Shown: positions 15,882 to 23,717 of the stretch, one piece after another | Layout: the number at the start of each line of letters is the position of its first letter | Position numbering within the stretch: position 1 is the stretch's first letter | From: Acutalibacter sp. 1XD8-33 | GTDB taxonomy: Bacteria > Bacillota > Clostridia > Oscillospirales > Acutalibacteraceae | DNA length: 35,628 nucleotides | Assembly: GCF_003612555.1 (NCBI RefSeq) | Contig: NZ_RAZF01000029.1 | Span: 1 to 35,628 of the forward strand | Direction: 5' to 3' | Notes under the pieces: model-generated | Seen by the model: only the letters and a program-made list of their open reading frames with translations | The model's database searches: none | What the model was told of the DNA's origin: nothing | Program-made: the position numbers and the translations under genes

Positions 15882-16562
15882 ATGAGGTATCAAAAAATCG
15901 TACCAGGAATCTTCCGTCTGCGTCCTAACCGCTTTATCGCCCATGTGGAAACTTCTGAAGGGCTGGTAATCTGCCACGTAAAAAATACTGGGCGATGCCA
16001 AGAATTGCTGATTGATGGGGCAAAAGTCTATTTGGAGGAAAGCAAAAACCCCGCCCGCAAAACGAAATTTGATCTGGTAGCAGTGGAAAAAGGCAGTTTG
16101 CTTATCAATATGGATAGTCAGGCTCCAAATAAAGCGGCGGCAGAATATCTCCCCACCCTGCTTCCCGATCTTACACTACTGCGTCCGGAAACCCGTTTTG
16201 GAAACTCTCGATTTGATTTCTACGCCGAGGCAGCAGGAGAACGGTGGTTTATCGAAGTAAAAGGCGTCACACTGGAACGGGAAGGCGTGGCCCTCTTCCC
16301 CGACGCCCCTACGCTGCGGGGGACAAAGCATTTACGGGAGCTGTGCCAATGCTTAGACCAGGGATATCGCGCTTGCATTCTATTTATAATACAGATGACA
16401 GGAGTGGATTATTTTTCCCCTAATACCGAAACCGACCCCGATTTTAGCGCCGCCTTGAAAGAAGCCGCTGAACGAGGCGTTCAGTTAGCGGCGATGGATT
16501 GCCTGGTAACACCCTGTAGTATGACGGTTCGAAAAGAAATTGCGATTCACTTGCATAATTGA
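15882..16562 (+). CDS. sfsA: Sugar fermentation stimulation protein SfsA
   Basis: The protein has 226 residues, the usual family length. An N-terminal OB-like part (RFIAHVETSEGLVICHVKNTGRCQELL) precedes the nuclease-like core with RFGNSRFDFYAE and FIEVKGVTLE, the D...ExK arrangement of restriction-endonuclease folds. SfsA binds DNA in E. coli and was linked to maltose metabolism; its real role is unclear. The ATG at 15882 has GGAG eight bases upstream. Confidence 0.93.
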   Translation: MRYQKIVPGIFRLRPNRFIAHVETSEGLVICHVKNTGRCQELLIDGAKVYLEESKNPARKTKFDLVAVEKGSLLINMDSQAPNKAAAEYLPTLLPDLTLLRPETRFGNSRFDFYAEAAGERWFIEVKGVTLEREGVALFPDAPTLRGTKHLRELCQCLDQGYRACILFIIQMTGVDYFSPNTETDPDFSAALKEAAERGVQLAAMDCLVTPCSMTVRKEIAIHLHN

Positions 16563-16601
16563 AGAAAAATTTTAAAAAAGAAGAAAAAAACTTTCAAAAA
16601 T

Positions 16602-16653
16602 TCAATTATAATTCTCAAAGTGAATTGACTTTTCAATAAAACGCTTCTATGAT
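16602..16653 (+). promoter_or_regulatory. Promoter and possible operator of the BlaI-family gene
   Basis: TTGACT (16625-16630) and TATGAT (16648-16653) are spaced by 17 bases. An inverted repeat TCAATT/AATTGA (16602-16607 and 16623-16628) overlaps the -35 box, so a dimeric repressor bound there could block transcription. It does not match the TACA/TGTA sites known for BlaI or CopY. Confidence 0.6.
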
Positions 16654-16707
16654 TAGTTTAAGTTGTATTGTTCGTTATTTTTTAGTGATGGGGAGGTAAT
16701 CGGCACG

Positions 16708-17112
16708 ATGAAAAACTCAAAACCACGTTACTTCAGATTAACCAAGTCAGAAAACGAGATTATGGAGTTAATGTGGAAAGAGGGCCATCCGCTTTCACGG
16801 TCTGAGATTATTGAGTTAACTCCGGAACGTACGTGGAAGCCTTCTTCCATCCACATACTCCTGAACTCCATGCTGGATAAGAACGCCATCGAAGTGGCGG
16901 GCTTTGTCCAAAGCACCAAAAACTACGCACGTACTTTCATGCCTTGCGTTTCAGCTGACAATTATGCCGTTATGCAGATTAAAAACAGCCCCGTTTTTAC
17001 CCAACAGTCTGTCCCCAATTTACTTTCTGCCCTAGTAGAGGACGTGACCGCGCCGGCTATTTTAGATCAGCTGGAGCAGATTGTACAGTCCCGCAAACAG
17101 GAATTGGCCTGA
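16708..17112 (+). CDS. BlaI/MecI/CopY-family winged-helix repressor
   Basis: The protein has 134 residues. The N-terminal winged helix (FRLTKSENEIMELMWKEGHPLSRSEII, then WKPSSIHILLNSMLDKNAI) is the Penicillinase_R fold, and the remaining helix bundle probably dimerises. Relatives repress beta-lactamase or copper genes and are released by BlaR1 proteolysis or metal. No blaR1, beta-lactamase or copper gene is in the window, so the target is unknown. The ATG at 16708 has GGGGAGG upstream. It is flanked by its own promoter and terminator and is thus monocistronic. Confidence 0.85.
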   Translation: MKNSKPRYFRLTKSENEIMELMWKEGHPLSRSEIIELTPERTWKPSSIHILLNSMLDKNAIEVAGFVQSTKNYARTFMPCVSADNYAVMQIKNSPVFTQQSVPNLLSALVEDVTAPAILDQLEQIVQSRKQELA

Positions 17113-17137
17113 TTATGCTGCGTAAGGTTACATAGAT

Positions 17138-17175
17138 CCGGTTGCCACATTATCTTTGGCAGCCGGGTTTTCTTT
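17138..17175 (+). terminator. Terminator of the BlaI-family gene
   Basis: A 10-bp stem (17138-17147 with 17157-17166, one T-G pair) is followed by GTTTTCTTTT, 26 bases after the stop codon. Confidence 0.75.
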
Positions 17176-17190
17176 TCTTAGAAATCACAG

Positions 17191-17231
17191 AAAAAAACAG
17201 CAGCAACTCTATCGAGCTACTGCTGTTTTCC
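17191..17231 (-). terminator. Terminator of the group B hydrogenase gene (bidirectional)
   Basis: AACAGCAG (17196-17203) and CTGCTGTT (17220-17227) form an 8-bp stem with inner CTC/GAG pairing. T7 follows on the minus strand and a T-rich stretch on the plus strand. It begins about 12 bases after the hydrogenase stop. Confidence 0.8.
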
Positions 17232-17239
17232 TTTTCAAA

Positions 17240-18679
17240 TCATTTCAGAATGGATACCGCATCACCGATGGTCTTTTCCATAGCCTCCCGGCCGTACTTA
17301 TCCACCTCGGCCTTGTTCTTCTCCCCGTGGGTCAGACAACCCGCGCCGCCAATGCAGCCGCCGGTGCAGGCCATACCCTCGATGAAGTTCCCCGCCAGGG
17401 CGTTCTTGGACTTCTTCAGCAGAGCCATCCGGCAGGCCTCGATGCCATCGCAGGGCACGGGCTTCAGGTCAAACTCAATCCCCTGCTCCTTCATGGCCTG
17501 GGCCACCGCGTCGGACACGCCGCCGGACCGGGCAAAGATCCGCCCATAGTAGGAGGCGTTGTCCAGCACGTCCTCCGGCAGGGTGGTGATGTCCAGATCC
17601 AGGCTGTCGAACAGGGCCTGGAGCTCCTCGAAGGTGAGCACCGCGTCGATCAGCGGGCGCACCCGTTCCTGGCGAGCCTCGGCCTTCTTCGCCGTGCAGG
17701 GCCCGATGAACACCACTTTCGCGGTGGGATCAGTCTCCTTTAAGTACTTGGCAAGCCGGGCCATAGGCGACAGATTGTGGGAGATATGCTCCTGTAATTC
17801 CGGAAACGCCGACTTGATGTAGGCCACAAAACCCGGGCAGCAGGAGCTGGTCAAAAAGCCCTTCTCCGCCAGCTCCTGAGACTCCTCCATGGCGACCATG
17901 TCCGCGCCCAGAGCGGCCTCCACCACGGTGAAAAAGCCCATCTCCTTCAGGCCAGTAATGACCTGCCCCAGATTGGCATAGACAAACTGGCTGGAGATGG
18001 AAGGGGCCACCACTGCGTATACCTTATATTTGGTGTTGCCCTCGCTCTTCTTCAGCATGTCGATCACATTGAGCATAAAGGACTTGTCCGTCACCGCGCC
18101 AAATGGGCACATATACACGCAGGCGCCGCATTGGATGCACTTGCTGTCGTCGATGGCAGCGGCCTTGTCCTCGTTGATGGTGATGGCCTTCACCTTGCAG
18201 GCCACCTGACAGGGGCGCTTCCGGTCCACAATGGCGGAATAGGGGCATACCTTGGCGCACTGACCGCACTCCACGCACTTGGTCTTGTCGATATGGGCCA
18301 CGTGGTTGTGGTCAAAGGAAATGGCGCCCCGCTTGCACACGTCCTCGCAGCGGTGGGCAAGACAGCCCCGGCAGGAGTCGGTGACCTCGTAGCCCGCGGC
18401 GGGACACTCGTCGCAGGCGATATCGATGACCTCGATGATGTTGGGGTTGTCCGCGTGGCCGCCCATGGCCATTTTCACCCGCTCCGCCAGGATCGCCCTC
18501 TCCTTGTACACGCAGCAGCGCATGGTGGGCTCCTTGCCGGGGACGATGATCTTGGGAATGTCCATCATATTTTCCAGGAGCTTATCCTGCCAGGCCATCC
18601 GGGCGGTTTCCCGAAGGACCTTATACTTCAGGTACTGAACTTTCGTGTCAAATCTTCTCGTTTGATTTGCTTGGCTCAC
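17240..18679 (-). CDS. Group B-type [FeFe] hydrogenase
   Basis: The protein has 479 residues. Four cysteine blocks precede the catalytic domain: 103-115, CVECGQCAKVCP (135-146), 157-161 and CIQCGACVYMCP (181-192), which would hold 4Fe-4S clusters. The H-cluster motifs are TSSCCPGF (C280/C281), GPCTAKKAEA (C328) and EGMACTGGCIGGAGCL (C438/C442). Replacement of the usual MPC by GPC and of GGGQP by GGAGC marks it as the ferredoxin-linked group B rather than the well-studied group A. It may evolve or take up hydrogen; direction is unknown. The start is a GTG at 18679 with AAGGAGGT upstream. It needs HydEFG, encoded nearby. Confidence 0.92.
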   Translation of the reverse strand: MSQANQTRRFDTKVQYLKYKVLRETARMAWQDKLLENMMDIPKIIVPGKEPTMRCCVYKERAILAERVKMAMGGHADNPNIIEVIDIACDECPAAGYEVTDSCRGCLAHRCEDVCKRGAISFDHNHVAHIDKTKCVECGQCAKVCPYSAIVDRKRPCQVACKVKAITINEDKAAAIDDSKCIQCGACVYMCPFGAVTDKSFMLNVIDMLKKSEGNTKYKVYAVVAPSISSQFVYANLGQVITGLKEMGFFTVVEAALGADMVAMEESQELAEKGFLTSSCCPGFVAYIKSAFPELQEHISHNLSPMARLAKYLKETDPTAKVVFIGPCTAKKAEARQERVRPLIDAVLTFEELQALFDSLDLDITTLPEDVLDNASYYGRIFARSGGVSDAVAQAMKEQGIEFDLKPVPCDGIEACRMALLKKSKNALAGNFIEGMACTGGCIGGAGCLTHGEKNKAEVDKYGREAMEKTIGDAVSILK

Positions 18680-18720
18680 TTGGCGACCTCCTTCAATAGA
18701 ACTCTTACAAAATAATTTTT

Positions 18721-18840
18721 TGAGTGAAATAGGGCCTTCGGCGGCGCACAGACCGTCGCCTACGGCAAGACCGTGGGGCGCTGCCCCACACCCTGCAAGG
18801 GGCCAAGACTTGGCAACGCCAAGGTCTCCGCCCCTTGACC
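18721..18840. repeat. GC-rich palindromic intergenic element
   Basis: The block between the phosphatase and group B genes is far more GC-rich than the AT-rich DNA beside it. It contains a GGGGC/GCCCC hairpin (18775-18787) and a large nested hairpin with outer AAGGGGC/GCCCCTT (18797-18803 and 18830-18836) and inner AGACTTGGC/GCCAAG-TCT arms. This layout resembles dispersed palindromic elements common in Oscillospiraceae genomes, recalled by pattern only. It may end phosphatase transcription. No second copy is present here. Confidence 0.55.
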
Positions 18841-18908
18841 GCGCAATTGCCTCACATTATCTATTTTGCAAGATGTCCAATAATTGCTTTCAACTGGAGC
18901 CGGTATTG

Positions 18909-20081
18909 CTAGAAATAGCTCACCTTTACCCGTTTTCCCATCTGCTTCAGGCAGTCCACCAGCTCTTCTGCCAGACTCATCTTGATACTGAAGGTAATGG
19001 GCAGGTCCGGGTTCTGATGGGCGGGGTTGATAGCCCGGCCCACAAAGAAGTTGATATCCGTGGCCTCCTCGAACAGGAAGCGGCTGATCATGGCCGCGCC
19101 GTCCCGCTTCATGCCCCAGTCCTCGTAGCGGTCGTTGTCCTTTAAGTAGTCTCTGGCATACTCCAGCACCCGGGCCACGGTGATCACGCCTTCCGTCACC
19201 AGATCCACGCCCTCCAGCTCGGCGGTGGGCGGAAGGTCGGAGCCCTCGAAGTTCAGGCTGGGGCGCAGGGGCTTGCGCAGGAACTTGGCCGCGATGGTGG
19301 ACGTTGTGCCGCCGCAGACAATGTGCTTGCCCTCTTTGGAGAAGAACAGGCTCATCATCCGGTCGCAGTCGTCCCGGTTAGAGGGCGGGCCGAAGAGCAT
19401 GTTCATGGGCTCCCGCTTGCGGATCTTCACCACGCAGGAGGTCACATCGTCCTGGGGTTGGCCCCCATAGAGCTTGTAGCACTCGTCCACCAGCATAGTG
19501 GACAGGGTTTTGGCCGTGTAGCCCGCCAGGGCGATGGTCTCCATGAAGCTGGTAATGTCCTCGATGGCCCAGCCGAAGTTGTACTCAATGCCGATTCCCG
19601 CGTGAGGGCAGCCATCGCTCATGGCGATGAAAATATCGTCCTCCCGAAGGGGAATAGAAGATTTAAAAATCTGCTTGCCGCCAATGCTCATCTCCGTTTT
19701 GGGATAGTCGTAATTCGCCCCGTCCCGCAGGAGAATCACATGGGGGTTGTCATATTGGATCAGCTCGGCGGTCTGGTTGCGCAGCAGATGGATAATGGTA
19801 AAGGTGGAATAGGCCACGCCGTGCTCGGAGCTGACGGGAAGCGTGGCAGCCACAGCGGCCACACACTCCTCTAGGGGCATCCCGGCGGCCATCATGGTGG
19901 AGATGATCTTGGAGGTCAGCGTGGAGAGGATGCTGGCCTTCACCCCGCTACCCAGGCCGTCGGCCAGCACCACCACCGTGGAGGAATCCCCCTGCTCAAT
20001 CACGTCCACATGGTCGCCGCAGAGCTGCTCGCCGTAATGGTTGATGCTCTTGTATCCGATATCCGCGCACAGATCATTCAT
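18909..20081 (-). CDS. SpoIIE-like PP2C serine/threonine phosphatase of the hydrogen-sensor locus
   Basis: The protein has 390 residues and is soluble. The first 220 residues are a SpoIIE/PP2C domain with the metal-binding motifs ADGLGSG (D41), MSDG (D156) and QPQDDVTS (D211/D212). The remaining 165 residues have no motif I recognise. PP2C genes beside group C [FeFe] hydrogenases are a known association, so the probable role is to pass the sensor's state to a phosphoprotein. The substrate is unknown. Its start overlaps the end of the sensory hydrogenase by eight bases, so the two are made together. Confidence 0.85.
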   Translation of the reverse strand: MNDLCADIGYKSINHYGEQLCGDHVDVIEQGDSSTVVVLADGLGSGVKASILSTLTSKIISTMMAAGMPLEECVAAVAATLPVSSEHGVAYSTFTIIHLLRNQTAELIQYDNPHVILLRDGANYDYPKTEMSIGGKQIFKSSIPLREDDIFIAMSDGCPHAGIGIEYNFGWAIEDITSFMETIALAGYTAKTLSTMLVDECYKLYGGQPQDDVTSCVVKIRKREPMNMLFGPPSNRDDCDRMMSLFFSKEGKHIVCGGTTSTIAAKFLRKPLRPSLNFEGSDLPPTAELEGVDLVTEGVITVARVLEYARDYLKDNDRYEDWGMKRDGAAMISRFLFEEATDINFFVGRAINPAHQNPDLPITFSIKMSLAEELVDCLKQMGKRVKVSYF

Positions 20082-21744
20082 CGGTTATCGACTCCTTCAG
20101 CTTTGTCAGCGCAATCTTGGTTTCGGCAGCGGTTTCGCCCAGCAGCGAGGCAATGTCCTGTACAATGCGCATCTGCTTCTCCACCACCTTGTCGGCGACC
20201 TCCACGGTCTGCCGGCTGATGTCCTCCTTCTTCTCCCGCTCCATCTGTTCATCCGTAATATCGCGGAGAATACCGATGAGAATATGCAGATCCCGGTCGT
20301 AGATCACGCTCTGCTCCACATAGCACTTATATTCAGCCAAGTATACGCGCTGGTCCCGCACGTCCCGCTTGGTGTTCAACACGTTGAGGAACACGGTGGG
20401 ATCCAAAATCCGCACCACCGGCTCGCCCAGCACGTCGGAGGCTGCCCGGATGTTCATAATCTTCCGGGCAGTGGTGTTGATCTGCTGGACCTCCAGATCC
20501 TCGTTCAATACGATGAGGCCGTTGGGGGTGTTGTTCACAATGGCGTCGGAGAAACTCTCCGCCTTGTCTTTGAGGAAAGGCAGGCACATGGAGATCTCCG
20601 CCTTGCCCTGGCAGACCGCGATGGCTTTTTCTCTGCAGGTGTTGTAGCCGCAGGAACCGCAGTTTAGCTCTTGAGAAGGCTTGAACTTGCCCATCTGGCG
20701 GAGCACGGTATTGATCTCTTCTTCACTGGGCTGCTTGTTCTGCATCTCCAGATAGGGGAAGTTTTTGCGCATGGATTTGGGGTCCGGCTGCTTGACCTCA
20801 AAGTCCCGTTCACCGGCAAAATTGGATACAGCCACATAGTCCCGCACAGGAGAACGGTTTTCCATCACCGGACCGCCCACGCAGCTGCCGGCGCAGATGG
20901 ACATCTCGATGAAGCAGTGGTGGAGCTTGCCGTCCAGGATATCCTTCAGGGCGGCGATGCAGTTCTCCGCGCCATCCAGGGCAAAATAAGCATAGCCGGG
21001 CTCGTTCAGCTCCATGGTCTTTAAAATACCTCCGGTAGTGGGGAAAAACCGCGCCCGGCTGCACTCCTCGGAGTCCATCTCTTTCTCCAGCTTTACCCCG
21101 GCGCTTTCCAGCCACTGGGAGAGCTCTTCAAAGGTAAGTACACTGTCTACAATACCCTCATACCGGTTGGCCTCGTCCTTTTTGGCTACGCAGGGCCCGA
21201 TAAACACGGTCTTTGCCCCCGGGATGCGCCGCTTGATATCCTTGCAGTGGGCCATCATGGGAGAATCGATGTCCGCCAGAAATTCCAACGCTGCCGGGAA
21301 ATGCTTTTGAATCAGCAGGTTCACGGAATGGCAGCAGGAGCTGATCACCACATCCCGTTTATCCTCCCGGAGCATCCGCTCATACTCGGATTTCACCATG
21401 GTGGCGCCTAAGGCAGTCTCCTCCACATCGAAGAAGCCCAGCTGCTTGAGAGCTTTGCGCATAGCGCCGATGCCTGCCCCAGAAAAGTTCGCCACAAAGG
21501 AGGGGGCCAAGCTGACGATCACCGGGTCGCCGCTTTGCAGTAGCACCTTCACTTTTTCCGTCTCGTCCACAATTTCCTTGGCGTTTTGGGGGCAGACCAC
21601 AAAGCATTGGCCGCATAGAATACATTCATCGCTGATAATGTGGGCCTGGCTGCCCGAAAAGCGAATTGCCTTTACAGGGCAGTGGCGGATACATTTATAA
21701 CAGTTCTTGCAGTTGGATTTTTTAAGCCGCAGACAGTCCGGCAT
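20074..21744 (-). CDS. hydS: Sensory (group C-type) [FeFe] hydrogenase with FeS and PAS domains
   Basis: The protein has 556 residues. Two 4Fe-4S motifs (C12-C22 and CILCGQCFVVCP, 41-52) precede a divergent H-cluster domain with SSCCHSVN (C137/C138), GPCVAKKDEA (C185) and EMSICAGSCVGGP (C284/C288). A FeS domain (CGSCGYNTC...C...C, 362-387), a PAS domain (about 397-500) and a coiled-coil tail (500-550) follow. The replacements in the motifs and the PAS output fit the HydS group, thought to sense hydrogen rather than turn it over quickly. It lacks a kinase domain, so output is probably through the overlapping phosphatase. AAAGGAG precedes the ATG. Confidence 0.92.
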   Translation of the reverse strand: MPDCLRLKKSNCKNCYKCIRHCPVKAIRFSGSQAHIISDECILCGQCFVVCPQNAKEIVDETEKVKVLLQSGDPVIVSLAPSFVANFSGAGIGAMRKALKQLGFFDVEETALGATMVKSEYERMLREDKRDVVISSCCHSVNLLIQKHFPAALEFLADIDSPMMAHCKDIKRRIPGAKTVFIGPCVAKKDEANRYEGIVDSVLTFEELSQWLESAGVKLEKEMDSEECSRARFFPTTGGILKTMELNEPGYAYFALDGAENCIAALKDILDGKLHHCFIEMSICAGSCVGGPVMENRSPVRDYVAVSNFAGERDFEVKQPDPKSMRKNFPYLEMQNKQPSEEEINTVLRQMGKFKPSQELNCGSCGYNTCREKAIAVCQGKAEISMCLPFLKDKAESFSDAIVNNTPNGLIVLNEDLEVQQINTTARKIMNIRAASDVLGEPVVRILDPTVFLNVLNTKRDVRDQRVYLAEYKCYVEQSVIYDRDLHILIGILRDITDEQMEREKKEDISRQTVEVADKVVEKQMRIVQDIASLLGETAAETKIALTKLKESITDE

Positions 21745-21781
21745 AGTCCCAGTCTCCTTTCCGCGTCAATGGCCGAAGGGC

Positions 21782-22021
21782 TCAGACCTTGGCCTTAATA
21801 TTCGTCTCAAAAAATTCTTCGGTGGTTTCCGGAGAGACAGAGTGGAACTCGCCGTCCACAGTGACACAGACGCCCTGCTGGCACTTGCCCATACAGAAGG
21901 TTCCGCCCAGATCCACCTTTTCCTTCAGGCCGTTGTCGGCAATCAGCTGTTGCAGCTGCTCAACTACCTGGCGGGAGCCCTTTATATGGCAGGAACTGCC
22001 GATGCATACGGTAACTTTCAT
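21782..22021 (-). CDS. Thioredoxin-like [2Fe-2S] ferredoxin (NuoE-like, small)
   Basis: The protein has 79 residues and is the thioredoxin-like 2Fe-2S fold found in NuoE. The four expected ligands are C6 and C11 (CIGSSC) plus the CMGKC pair near residue 45. It is shorter than NuoE, lacking its helical N-terminus. As first gene of the operon it would carry electrons to or from the sensory hydrogenase, which starts 37 bases downstream. AGGAGG lies eight bases before the ATG. Confidence 0.88.
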   Translation of the reverse strand: MKVTVCIGSSCHIKGSRQVVEQLQQLIADNGLKEKVDLGGTFCMGKCQQGVCVTVDGEFHSVSPETTEEFFETNIKAKV

Positions 22022-22066
22022 GAGAATGACCTCCTAAATAAAATATATAGTGGAATCTCCGCTATT

Positions 22067-22095
22067 ATTCTAACATTATTCGTGGTTTTTTGCAA
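22067..22095 (-). promoter_or_regulatory. Promoter of the ferredoxin-hydS-phosphatase operon
   Basis: TTGCAA (22090-22095) and TAGAAT (minus strand, 22067-22072) are separated by 17 bases, about 45 bases before the first gene. Confidence 0.6.
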
Positions 22096-22122
22096 TTATT
22101 ATTTTTTGATATTAGCACAATT

Positions 22123-22149
22123 GTTATCGATAACTATTTATCGATAAAT
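22123..22149. promoter_or_regulatory. Tandem palindromes, candidate operator for the divergent promoters
   Basis: GTTATCGATAAC (22123-22134) and ATTTATCGATAAAT (22136-22149) are perfect palindromes sharing the core TTATCGATAA, with centres 14 bases apart. They lie between the hydS-operon promoter and the MATE promoter, roughly 30-55 bases behind each -35 box. The binding protein is unknown; the site is not a Rex consensus. Confidence 0.55.
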
Positions 22150-22205
22150 TGAGGAAGAAAACAGTCCATTCTGCTCAATCACGACGCCTGCTTTTCTGCC
22201 AGGTG

Positions 22206-22234
22206 TTGCTTTTTCTTACCAAAAGGCGTATAAT
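22206..22234 (+). promoter_or_regulatory. Promoter of the MATE gene
   Basis: TTGCTT (22206-22211) is followed after 17 bases by a perfect TATAAT (22229-22234), about 50 bases ahead of the start codon. Confidence 0.7.
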
Positions 22235-22286
22235 AATTGCATTGACAACTATTTTGCCTTGCGCGTCTGAGAGGGAGAGTGGAAAA

Positions 22287-23675
22287 ATGCAGTTAATCAA
22301 TGTCCCAAGGATTTGTAAAGGAATGGAAATTGGGGATGTGCCCCCAAACGGCCAGATCATTCGAGATGCCCTAAATGTGGCGTGGCCTTCCGTCCTGGAA
22401 TCGTTTTTTGTCTGCCTGGCGGGGCTGGTGGACACTATCATGGTTGGTTCCCTTGGATCTTATGCGATAGCCGCTGTAGGCCTGACTACACAGCCAAAAT
22501 TTTTGGGCCTGGCCATCTTTTTGTCCCTGAATGTAGCGGTTTCAGCTATTGTGGCCAGAAGAAAAGGCGCCGGAGATCAGGACAGCGCTAACCGTATGGT
22601 ACGCATGGCATTGCTGATCACCTTGATTCTTACCGTCTTAATAAGTACAATTTTTGTGATTTTTGCAAGCCCAATTGTAAAAATGGTGGGCTCACAGCCG
22701 GATACACATCAGCACGCAGTAGAATACTTACAAATCATTATGGGCGGCATCGGTTTCTCCACTGTCTCCCTCATGCTTAACGCGGCCCAGCGGGGCGCTG
22801 GAAATACCCGCATTGCCATGCTCACCAATGTGATTTCCAATACAGTAAACGTTATTTTTAACTATCTTCTGATCGGCGGCAATTTTGGTTTTCCCGCTTT
22901 GGGAATCCGCGGCGCGGCACTGGCTACGGTAATCGGCACCATATGCGCCTGTGCTCTCAGCCTGGCTTCTGTGATGCGGAAAAGCGGTTTCATCTGCCTG
23001 CGTTCTGTAAAGGGCTGGGTTGCTGACCGGATGAGCGTTAAGTCTTTGCTGAACGTGGGTTCCAGCGCCTTTGTGGAGCAGATCTGTCTACGGGTAGGCT
23101 TTCTGCTGTTCGCCATGACGGTGGCCCACCTGGGCACCACGCAGATGGCCGCCCATCAGATCGGCATGAACATGATGAGCATGTCCTTCTCCTTTGGTGA
23201 TGGCCTCTCCATTGCTTCCGTGACACTGATCGGCCAGAGCCTGGGACGGAAGCGTCCGGACATGGCAAAGATTTACGGCAATGTCTGCCAAAAAATCGGT
23301 TTGCTGTGCGCTTGTCTGGTAGCTACGGTATATTTTCTCTTTGGCAAACAGATCTATATGCTCTTTTCGCAGGAAGCCGTTATTTTAGACTATGGCACAA
23401 GCATCATGCGCATTCTTAGTATCACACTGTTTTTCCAGATTGAACAAGTGGTGCTTTTTGGTTGCCTGCGAGGCGCGGGAGATACCAAATTCACCGCGCT
23501 GGTATCCCTTATCAGCGTTACCTGCATCCGTCCCGGCATGAGCTGGCTGTTGTGTTATCCCCTGGGTATCGGACTGATCGGCGCATGGCTGGGCACTTTT
23601 TGCGACCAGGCGCTGCGATTTGTCCTTACTTTCCTGCGGTTCCGCAAAGGCCAGTGGACAAAGATCCGCCTATAA
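22287..23675 (+). CDS. MATE-family efflux transporter
   Basis: The protein has 462 residues and about twelve membrane helices in two homologous halves. Family signatures are seen at the start of the core (AWPSVLESFFVCLAGLVDTIMVGSLG), in the QRGAGNTRIAM loop of the first half, and in LRGAGDTKF at the matching place of the second half. It would export cationic organic compounds using a sodium or proton gradient; the substrate is unknown. The ATG at 22287 is preceded by GGGAGAG. A longer frame reaches 22149 but would cover the promoter. The methyltransferase gene follows after 42 bases and may be co-transcribed. Confidence 0.9.
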   Translation: MQLINVPRICKGMEIGDVPPNGQIIRDALNVAWPSVLESFFVCLAGLVDTIMVGSLGSYAIAAVGLTTQPKFLGLAIFLSLNVAVSAIVARRKGAGDQDSANRMVRMALLITLILTVLISTIFVIFASPIVKMVGSQPDTHQHAVEYLQIIMGGIGFSTVSLMLNAAQRGAGNTRIAMLTNVISNTVNVIFNYLLIGGNFGFPALGIRGAALATVIGTICACALSLASVMRKSGFICLRSVKGWVADRMSVKSLLNVGSSAFVEQICLRVGFLLFAMTVAHLGTTQMAAHQIGMNMMSMSFSFGDGLSIASVTLIGQSLGRKRPDMAKIYGNVCQKIGLLCACLVATVYFLFGKQIYMLFSQEAVILDYGTSIMRILSITLFFQIEQVVLFGCLRGAGDTKFTALVSLISVTCIRPGMSWLLCYPLGIGLIGAWLGTFCDQALRFVLTFLRFRKGQWTKIRL

Positions 23676-23717
23676 TTTCTCTTGCCTCTAAAAATATATA
23701 AAGAAGGAATGATGAAT

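Noticed and set aside
17240-21744. Ordinary group A fermentative hydrogenase
   Set aside because: Both proteins lack the MPC and GGGQP forms of the catalytic motifs, which fits groups B and C instead.
22123-22149. Rex (redox repressor) operator
   Set aside because: Rex sites have TTGTTAA-N4-TTAACAA form. These palindromes have a TATCGATA core without the four-base spacer.
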